Of a stretch of 64,000 bases of DNA, positions 56,201-64,000 are shown piece after piece (position 1 is the first letter of the stretch; every line of letters begins with the position of its first letter). The translations under genes were made by a program, and so were the position numbers. The stretch lies in NCBI GenBank assembly GCA_963722495.1, contig CAVRND010000027.1, forward strand, positions 1-64,000. The letters run 5' to 3'. Source of the stretch: Hyphomicrobium_A sp963722495. GTDB taxonomy: Bacteria; Pseudomonadota; Alphaproteobacteria; Rhizobiales; Hyphomicrobiaceae. The notes under the pieces were generated by a model that saw only the letters and a list, made by a program, of their open reading frames with translations, ran no database searches and was not told where the DNA came from.

Positions 56201-59200
56201 CGGCACCGATGGCAACGATACGCTCATCGCCAGCATCGGCGACGACACCCTGTTCGGTGATGCCGGCAACGACCGTCTCGAAGGCGGCTTCGGCAACGAC
56301 ATCCTCAACGGTGGTGACGGCGACGACATCATCAAGGACTCTGGCGGCGACGACAACATCAAGGCCGGCAGCGGCAATGACGTGGTCCATGCCGGCCCCG
56401 GCCTCGACCTGGTCATGGGCGGAGCGGGCCAGGACTTCATCTTCCTTGGCACTGATATGGGCTCCGAAGTGTTCGCCGGCGAAGGCAACGACTTCATTTA
56501 CGGCAACAAGAACGCCGAGCGCGTCCTCGGCAACGAAGGCAATGACTGGATCGAGACCGGCACGTTCGACGGTGCCCCCGGCGACAACTTTGACGAAATC
56601 TTCGCCAAGGACGCGATCGATGGTCATGACGTGTTCCTGGGCGACGGCGGCTTCGACGAGTTCATCGGCGAAGGTGGCGACGACATCATGGTCGGCAGCC
56701 CCGGCCGCGGCAAGATGGCGGGCATGTCCGGCTTCGACTGGGCGACCTACAAGGACAACAATGCTGGCGTAAATGCCGACCTGTCCATCCCGATCATCTT
56801 CGACGAATCCCCGACACTGCCGCAGAACGCGGCTCTCGATGAGTTTGAATCAATCGAAGGGTTGTCGGGCACGAAGTACAACGACACCCTGGCCGGTGCG
56901 GACGACGACGCGGCCTCGCGTCTCCCCCTCGCCCAGGGCGGCGGGAACGGCTTCAAAGGCAGCGCACTCAATGCCGAAGGCATCGCCCTGATAAGCGGAC
57001 TTCAGGCAGTGCTGGGCGACGGGGTCACAAGCTTCTCCGCCGGCGATATCATACTTGGCGGCGATGGCAGCGATGTCCTCATGGGTAAGGGCGGCGACGA
57101 CATCATCGACGGCGACAAATGGCTCGACGTGCAGATCGGCGTGTACGCGGTTGGCGACGTCAACCACACCGGCACGCCCATTGCCCTGCACAAGAGCATG
57201 ACGACGCTCTCCAGCGACATGTTCAACGGCATCATCAACCCCGCCCAACTCGGCATCGTCCGTAGAATAACGACGGATGGCGCGGATGCGGTAGCCGACA
57301 TCGACACGGCCAAGTTCCAGGGCGGTCGTGGCGAGTACGCCTTCTCCGCCACTGCTGACGGGCAGGTCATCGTCACCCACGCTGTGGAAGATGCGCTGGA
57401 CGGCACCGATCGCCTGCGCAACATCGAGAAGATTCAGTTCTCCGAGGGCAACGCGCTCAACATCATCGTCGGCACCCCTGGCAATGACGTCCCGCTCAAT
57501 GGCACGGTGGACGACGACCTGATCCTCGGTCTTGCCGGCGCCGACACACTCAATGGCCTGGCCGGCAACGACATCCTCGTCGGCGGCCCCGGCGGCAACT
57601 CCGCGACCTACGCCGACAACTTCGATACGGCCAGCCAGGGCAATACAAACGGCACCACCAACTGGGGTCCGGACTGGGTGGAGACCGGCGATACCGGCGG
57701 CGGCACCTCGACAGGACAGATCCAGATCGATGGAAGTGTCAATAACGTCATGGCCTTCGTAGGGGGCACCGGCGTCAACTTCAACGGCGCGCAGATCCAG
57801 CGCACGGTGGAACTCGCCGGAGCGACAACAGCGACGCTGAGCTACTCGGTGGTCGAGACCGGACTTGACGCAAGTGACGACACGATAACTGTGTTCTTCT
57901 CTCGAGATGGCAGCGAAGCGAATTTCGTGCAGGTCGACCTGATCGACAGTGCAACGAATACCGTCAATCGAAGCCTCAACCTCACAGGGCCCTTTACGAA
58001 TACTGCGGCCATCCGTTTCGTCGCCTCCAGCCTCGAGACCGGTGACTTTGTCACCATCAACGACCTGGTCGTGACGTTCACCAACCCGGCCCTGAATACC
58101 GGCGTTGACACCCTCAACGGTGGACTCGGCGACGACACCTACTCGTTCACCCTCGGCGATGGTAACGACGTCATCAACGAAGGCGTCTCGGCCACCAGCG
58201 GCGGCGCGGCGGATCGTATCTCGATCCTTGCGCCGATCGCCGGGATAGACCCGCTGACCGGCCTTCCGATAATGACGCTGACGGCGCTGAACGCCAATGA
58301 CAGCAACACCGGTACGCAGACCGGCGATCTGGTCATCAACTACGGCCTGGCGGCCGGTCACGGTCGCAGACGCATTACGGTGGCCAATCACTTCGCCGGC
58401 ACCGACGCCCAGACCGGCGTTGAGCGCATCAACTTCAACGGCGCCACCTACGCCGGCTATCTGCTCGGCGCCGACGACTACCTCGATCAGCCGTCTCGAT
58501 CCGAACAACCGCGACGGCGGCGGCGTCAATCTTTCCCTCTCGACAGCCAACAACTTCATGGTCGGCGAGCAGGGCGTCAACGACGTCATCACCGGCGGCG
58601 GCGGCAACGATTTGATCTTCGGCGGCACTGGCGACAACGATCTCGTCGGCGGCCTTGGCGATGACCTTCTGGTCGGCGGCACCGGGAATGATAGTCTCGA
58701 CTCCCGGACCAATGGCGATGTCGACAACCTGGATCTGGCGGGAGCGGTCGGCGCTGACACGATGATCGGCGGCGCGGGCAACGACACCTACGGCGTCGAC
58801 GATCTGCTCGATGTCGTCGTGGAGGCCGCTGGCGGGGGGACGGACACGGTCGAAACCCTCATGGCCGCCCTTTCGATCGAGCTCATGGCCAACGTCGAAA
58901 ACCTCTCCTACGACGGGTGTCGACGCCGACCAGTTCGTCGGCACCGGCAATAGCCGCACAACGAAATCACCGGCGGCGATCTTGACGATACGCTGAGCGG
59001 CCTCGGCGGCAACGACGACGCTGAACGGCGGCCTCGGCAACGACACGCTCGATGGCGGCGAGGGCGACGACGATCTGTTCGGTGGCGACGACAACGACGT
59101 CCTCGTCGGCGGAATCGGCGCCGATGAGCTCGACGGCGGCGAAGGTGCGGACAACATGGCCGGCGGCGATGGCAACGATATCTTCTTAGTCAACGATGCT

Positions 59201-62168
59201 GGCGACGTGGTCGTCGAAGCTGCCGGGGCAACGAGCGGAACCGACCGGGTCGAATCCTCGGTCAGCTTTATGCTCGGCGCGAATGTCGAAAACCTCGACC
59301 CTTAACGGCGGTGACGCAATCAACGGTACGGGCAACGACCTGGCAAACATCATCAACGGCAATGACGACAACAACCAGCTGTTCGGCGGTGCCGGCAACG
59401 ACATCCTTACCGGCAACGACGGCAACGACTTGATCGATGGCGGCACTCGGCAACGATACGATCAGTGGTGGTGACGACAACGACACCATCATCGGCAACG
59501 CTGGCGATGACACGATCGATGTGGGCGGCGGCTTCAACACCCTCGTCTACAACACCACCAACTTCGGAAACGACACGGTCATCAGCTTTGACTCGATAGG
59601 AGACACAGCGACAACCCAGGACAAGATTGACCTGAGCGCCCTGGGGGTCACCGCGGCGAATTTCGGGACGCGAGTGACTATCGCGGACGTCGAGGACGGC
59701 GCAGTCGACGACACCCTGATCACCGTTCGTCGATGGTGCCAACACTGTGATCGGAACCATCCGGCTCGAGGAACTCGAGGCCACCGGCGCCAACGGCGTC
59801 ACCGTAGCCGACTTCACCCTGGCAGCAGCGGCTCCGACCAGCACCGTCACTGGAACCAACACAGCCAACACCCTCAACGGGGTGGGCGACCACCTCCGAG
59901 ACAATCAACGCGCTTGGAGGCAACGACACCGTCAACGGGAATGGCGGCAACGATGTGATCAACGGCGGTGAGGGCACCGACACGCTGAACGGCGGCGACG
60001 GCAACGACACGTTGTCCGGCGGTGCCGGTCGGACGTCGGCAACACGGCCGACAGCTTCGGACACGGCCTCGTACTCCAACAGCACCGGCACGGCGCCTTC
60101 GCCGGGAACTGGACTGAAGGTGGCGGCGAGACAACCAGCGCCGACTGGAGGGCGACATTGGTATCGATGGCGGCCGTCTCAGTTCAACGACGGTATCGAC
60201 GGTGGCGAAACGTCCAGCGCTCGGTCAATCTGACTGGTGCCACCGTCCGCGGCAGTGACATTCACCTACCAAGGACGATGATCTCGGAGCAGGTCAGAGC
60301 GTCATTGTCAGGCGTGGAATGCCACCGCCAACGCTTGGCAGAACCTCGGCACCGCCCTCGGACCGACAGGCCCTGCCACCGGCAACGTCTCAACGCCACG
60401 CTCGACGGGCGGACAGACGGTCAGAACTCGGCCATCCGCCTCGTCACGGCCGGCAATTTGGATGGCGGCGACAACTTCTACATCGACAATTTCGCCGATC
60501 AACTTCACGGTGCCCGGACTCAACGCCGGCGCGGACACCATCAACGGCGGCACCGGGGACGACACGATCACCTGGAACGCCAACGCGGCGGCTCCGACCG
60601 ACGGGCGTGACATCGTCAACGGCGGAACTGAAGGCGCCGTCGGCGACACCTTCGTCATCACCGGCAACGCGACCAGCGAGGCCTACAACATCTACACGCT
60701 GCAGGCCTGGGATGCGGTTGCTGGCAACGACCTCAGCAGCTTCGGCGGACGTACGCCGGAGATTGTCATTACCCGCGGCGGCACCGCTTTCGCCAATGTC
60801 ATTGCGGAACTGAGTGAGATCGAGGAAATCCGCATCAACGGTGTCGATCCTTCGGGAACCGGTGGGGGCGCGGGAGCCGGCGACACCTTCGCAGTCTTCG
60901 GTGACTTCTCGGGTACCAGCCTGCGCCTCAACACCATCACCATCGATGGTCAGGCCGGTGACGACACCATCGACATCTCGGCTCTCAGCTCGGCCCACCG
61001 TATCGTCTTCAAGTCCAACGGTGGCAACGATACGATCATCGGGACCCTCCGTCCCCAAGACGTGATTGAACTGCCGGCCGGAGCGACTGCCGCGGACTAC
61101 ACGACCTCGACCGCGAATGGCGTCACCACCATGACCAACGGTGATCACAGCATCACCTACACCGCTGCGGGTGACGGGCCGCAGGTCGGTCCTGGTGAAG
61201 AGCCGGATCCTGGCGAAGTCATACCGCCACCCCCCCCGCCACCGCCACCTCCGGCGGACAGCGCTTCTACACCCAAGGTCGGTACGGCCCAGGCGGACGT
61301 CTTGCTCGGAACCGCGGGCAAGGACGACATCGTAGCCTTCGCGGGTGACGACGTGGTCATCGGTGCCGGCGATGCCGACACAATCTTGGGCGGCGAAGGC
61401 GCGGACTTCATCAACGCCGGCGACGGCCGCGACATCGTCTTTGCCGGGACAGGGGACGACACCGTCTTCGGCGGCAGCGACGCTGACTTCATTTACGGCG
61501 AAGCCGGCGGCGACCGGATCTTCGGTGATGCCGGTGATGACATGATCAGCGGCGGAGCCGGCGATGACACGATCTTCGGCGGTGCCGGCAACGACGTGAT
61601 CGTCGCCGAGACCGGCGATGGCAACGACGTCTACTTCGGCGATGAGGCCGGCGGTGGCAGCGGGGTCGACACTCTGAACATGTCAGCGATCTCTTCGGCC
61701 ATCACCGTCGACCTTGGAAACGGCGGGATCAATGCCGGCTATGCCTCGAGCGCCAGTTCAGGAAGCGACACGCTGTGGGGTTTTGAGAACGTCGTCACGG
61801 GCTCCGGGGCCGATACGATTGCGGCAAGCAACGCGACGAATGTCATCGACGGCGGCGCCGGCAACGACACGTTCAAGTTCGCGTCCGTAGCGGCCGCGAA
61901 TGGCGACACCATCGTCGGCTTCCAGGCCGGTGATCGCATCGATCTCTCCGGTATCGACGCCAATGGCGGCAGTGCGGGTAATCAGGCATTCGCGCTCGTC
62001 ACTGGCTCGGCCCTTACCGGCCCAGGGCAGCTGATTGTCACCCACGAAACGCGTGCAGACGGCGATTACACGGTGGTGCATGGCAGCGTCGATGGCGACG
62101 CCGATGCCGAGTTCCGCATTAACATTGCTGGCACGCACAACCTGACGAGTACGGACTTCAACCTGTAA
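53271..62168 (+). CDS. Giant secreted animal-haem-peroxidase/RTX protein, frameshifted
   Basis: About 2965 codons restored. Residues about 200-860 form an animal-type haem peroxidase: FGQFFDHGLDLV carries the distal Gln and His with the acidic haem-linking residue, VVYRFGHSML the proximal His, INLARGRDTGVPTLNEARR the family signature. RTX nonapeptides (GGxGxDxL type, binding Ca2+) run in blocks around 56.2-56.7, 57.5, 58.6, 59.0-59.5, 60.5 and 61.3-61.6 kb, with a proline run near 61.23 kb. The end (FRINIAGTHNLTSTDFNL) fits a type I secretion signal. Frame changes near 53835, 55195, 58487, 58918 and at least six more up to 60.5 kb. GGAAGAG precedes the ATG. The transporter gene follows. Confidence 0.88.
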
Positions 62169-62180
62169 GCAGCTGACGCA

Positions 62181-62232
62181 AGCGGGACGGGCGGGCCGGA
62201 TAATCTCCGGCCCACTCTTCCTCCGTCCCGCT
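62181..62232 (+). terminator. Two-tier stem-loop between RTX substrate and transporter
   Basis: Outer stem AGCGGGACGG/CCGTCCCGCT (10 base pairs, perfect) enclosing an inner stem GGGCCGGA/TCCGGCCC (8 pairs, loop TAATC). There is no clean T run after it. Likely an attenuator or RNA-stability element that lets the secreted protein be made in excess of its transporter, as in other RTX operons. Confidence 0.7.
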
Positions 62233-62249
62233 CACAGGACGTTTGCCCC

Positions 62250-64000
62250 ATGAGTAAGCGTGACTCGGCCGCTACCGTTCGTGCTCGGCGAGCAAAGCTC
62301 GAGGAGATCACCAAGGGCTTTCGCGGCATCTTCATTTTCCTATTTTCAATGTCGGGCATCATCAACGTCCTGGCACTGACTGGCTCGCTGTACATGCTGC
62401 AGGTCTATGACCGCGCGCTGACCGGCGGCAGCATTCCGACGCTCCTGGCACTCTCCGCGCTGGCCATCGGCCTCTACTTCTTTCAAGGCATGTTCGACGT
62501 CATCCGCTCGCAAGTGCTGGTGCGCATGGGCGCGCGCCTTGACGCCAAGCTGGCGCCGCTGGCGCACCGAGTGGCAATCGACATGCCCCGCTTCGGCTTT
62601 TCAAATGCTGAGGCCCTGGAGCGGGGGCGCGATGTCGATACGGTGCGCAGCTTCCTCGGTAGCCAAGGCCCAGTGGCGCTGTTTGATCTTCCCTGGATGC
62701 CCATCTTCCTCATCTTCGCTTACAGCCTGCATCCGATGCTCGGTGCTCTCACATTTGGCGGCGCCTTTGTGCTCACCATGCTGACGATAGCCACCGAGCT
62801 CAGAACGCGGCGGCTGAGCAGCGCCACGCACCAGGCGGTCATCGCCCGCAACTCCGTCGCTGATTCCAACGCGCGCAATGCCGAGATTCTCAAAGCGATG
62901 GGAATTTGCGGCCGCGCCGTGGCGCGCTTCAATCAAGCCAACGGCGAACATCTGGTGCTGCAAACCCGCACCAACGATATCAGCGGCACGTTCGGCGCTA
63001 TTTCACGCGTTCTGCGCATGATCCTGCAATCAGCGGTGCTCGGGTTGGGCGCCTACCTGACCATCGCTGGAGAGCTCTCGGCCGGCGCCATCATCGCCGC
63101 GACAATCGCAGCTTCCCGCGCTTTGGCGCCTATCGATCTCGCCATCGGTAACTGGAAAGGCGTCGTGGCGGCGCGTACAGCGCTCCACCGCCTGCGCGAG
63201 ACGGTTGTTGCGTTGGCAGACGCAGAACAGCCGATTGATTTGCCGCCTCCCAATGCGAGTTTTAAGGTCGAAAAGATCACCGTCGCCGCCCCGAGTTCGG
63301 GCCGCGTCCTGTTAAGCGAGGTCGGCTTCGAGCTAAAGGCAGGCGACGGGCTCGGCATCATCGGCCCGAGCGGGGGCGGCAAGACCACGCTGGTGCGTGC
63401 GCTGACGGGGATATGGCCGGTCCTGCGCGGCAATATACGGCTCGACGATGCGGAGTTCACTCAGTGGGACGAGGAAGCCCTCGGCGGCTACGTCGGCTAT
63501 TTGCCCCAGGAAGTTGCCCTACTCGACGCCTCGATTGAGGAGAACATCTCGCGCCTGGCAGAAAAGCGTGATGCGACGGGAGTCATAAAGGCCGCAAAAG
63601 CGGCGGGCGTCCATGAGATGATTGTGCGCCTCCCGGAGGGCTATCAGACGCAGCTCGGACCGCAAGGCGCTGCACTCTCGGCGGGGCAACGCCAGCGCAT
63701 TGGCCTGGCGCGCGCTTTATACGGCGATCCCTTCATTGTCGTTATGGACGAGCCAAACTCGAACCTCGACGCCGAAGGAGAAACAGCGTTGACGCGCGCG
63801 ATCAAGCAAATCCGCGAACGTGATGGCATTGCCATCGTTGATAGCCCACCGGCCGAGTGCGCTTGCGGCCGTGGATCTCCTCGCCGTCGTCCAGGGGGGC
63901 CGAATGACAGCGTTCGGTGCGAAGCAGGACATATTGGCCCAAATGAATCAGCCCGAGGGCGTGGTAGCCGGCGTTGGTCGGCCGCCGAAGAGAGTGAGTA
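62250..64000 (+). CDS. Type I secretion system ABC transporter (PrtD/HlyB-like permease-ATPase), runs off the right edge
   Basis: About 580 residues in the window. N-terminal membrane domain of the exporter type without a peptidase domain (GIFIFLFSMSGIINVLALTG, LYMLQVYDRAL, then VALFDLPWMPIFLIFAYSLH), followed by the ATPase: Walker A GPSGGGKTTLVRAL, Q-loop VGYLPQEVALLD, signature LSAGQRQRIGLARAL, Walker B FIVVMDEPNSNLD. A one-base insertion near 63840 breaks the H-loop (the restored reading is VAHRPSALAAVDLLAVVQGG). The ATG at 62250 follows the stem-loop. It exports the upstream RTX peroxidase across both membranes; its membrane-fusion partner is expected beyond the window. Confidence 0.93.
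   Translation, partial: MSKRDSAATVRARRAKLEEITKGFRGIFIFLFSMSGIINVLALTGSLYMLQVYDRALTGGSIPTLLALSALAIGLYFFQGMFDVIRSQVLVRMGARLDAKLAPLAHRVAIDMPRFGFSNAEALERGRDVDTVRSFLGSQGPVALFDLPWMPIFLIFAYSLHPMLGALTFGGAFVLTMLTIATELRTRRLSSATHQAVIARNSVADSNARNAEILKAMGICGRAVARFNQANGEHLVLQTRTNDISGTFGAISRVLRMILQSAVLGLGAYLTIAGELSAGAIIAATIAASRALAPIDLAIGNWKGVVAARTALHRLRETVVALADAEQPIDLPPPNASFKVEKITVAAPSSGRVLLSEVGFELKAGDGLGIIGPSGGGKTTLVRALTGIWPVLRGNIRLDDAEFTQWDEEALGGYVGYLPQEVALLDASIEENISRLAEKRDATGVIKAAKAAGVHEMIVRLPEGYQTQLGPQGAALSAGQRQRIGLARALYGDPFIVVMDEPNSNLDAEGETALTRAIKQIRERDGIAIVDSPPAECACGRGSPRRRPGGPNDSVRCEAGHIGPNESARGRGSRRWSAAEESE

Noticed and set aside
53800..58787. Long open frames on the minus strand opposite the peroxidase gene (up to about 645 codons)
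   Set aside because: They mirror the GGxGxDxL codon pattern of the RTX region, have repeated Val/Ala/Asp composition, no ribosome sites and no family.
56190..61620. Tandem DNA repeats that could suggest a CRISPR or satellite array
   Set aside because: They are codon-level repeats of RTX nonapeptides with variable spacing, translated in one product.

Overview
The window is GC-rich DNA from a bacterium, most likely an alphaproteobacterium of the Hyphomicrobiales, Bradyrhizobium/Nitrobacteraceae-like. I infer this from the families present: HWE/HisKA_2 kinases with DUF4118-type sensors, DUF1236, DUF6894 and DUF1488 small proteins, PRC-barrel proteins, an alpha-type RpoH, and several promoters matching the EcfG (general stress response) consensus GGAAC-N16/17-CGTT. 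No rRNA, tRNA or CRISPR array was seen. Many otherwise well-conserved genes are broken by single-base shifts and can be read through by changing frame. The density of these shifts suggests uncorrected sequencing indels more than decay, and I give restored extents where both halves are recognisable.

Layout. 0-11.9 kb: a large-subunit catalase cut by the left edge (minus strand), small receiver proteins, a DUF2892 membrane protein, a Crp/Fnr regulator, an HWE histidine kinase, a periplasmic glucan (OpgG/OpgD) protein, an EF-hand lipoprotein, and remnants of a small heat-shock protein and a beta-carbonic anhydrase. 11.9-16 kb: a MetE-C-like protein and a large hybrid histidine kinase with two receivers. 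17-25 kb: Cu-Zn superoxide dismutase, DUF1236 envelope protein, LuxR-type regulator, L,D-transpeptidase, a betaine-type binding protein, and a patch of gene fragments (cytochrome b561, phosphate permease). 25.7-32.2 kb: an AI-2E-type permease fused to a GAF domain, a PAS histidine kinase translationally coupled to an RsbQ-like hydrolase, and two divergent PRC-barrel genes each with a consensus EcfG promoter. 32.5-40.3 kb: microproteins, a second HWE kinase ending in an IS3 remnant, a minimal ATP-dependent ligase, rpoH, IS1182 and cytochrome P460 fragments, and a DUF899 protein. 40.3-51.5 kb: regulators, a ferritin-like diiron protein coupled to a Bfd-type ferredoxin, a methyltransferase, an arylsulfatase with its formylglycine-generating enzyme, an outer-membrane protein and an HdeD protein. 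51.8-64 kb: an IS110 transposase, then a giant secreted animal-haem-peroxidase/RTX protein followed by its type I secretion ABC transporter, which runs off the right edge.

Together the genes describe a stress- and envelope-oriented region: oxidative defence (catalase, SodC, peroxidase), general stress promoters, sensory kinases, iron handling and sulfate-ester scavenging. It is stitched with IS fragments and with about 20 copies of a short dispersed hairpin repeat (GTCYGCT / loop with GGGTCA or GGGCCA / AGCRGAC).
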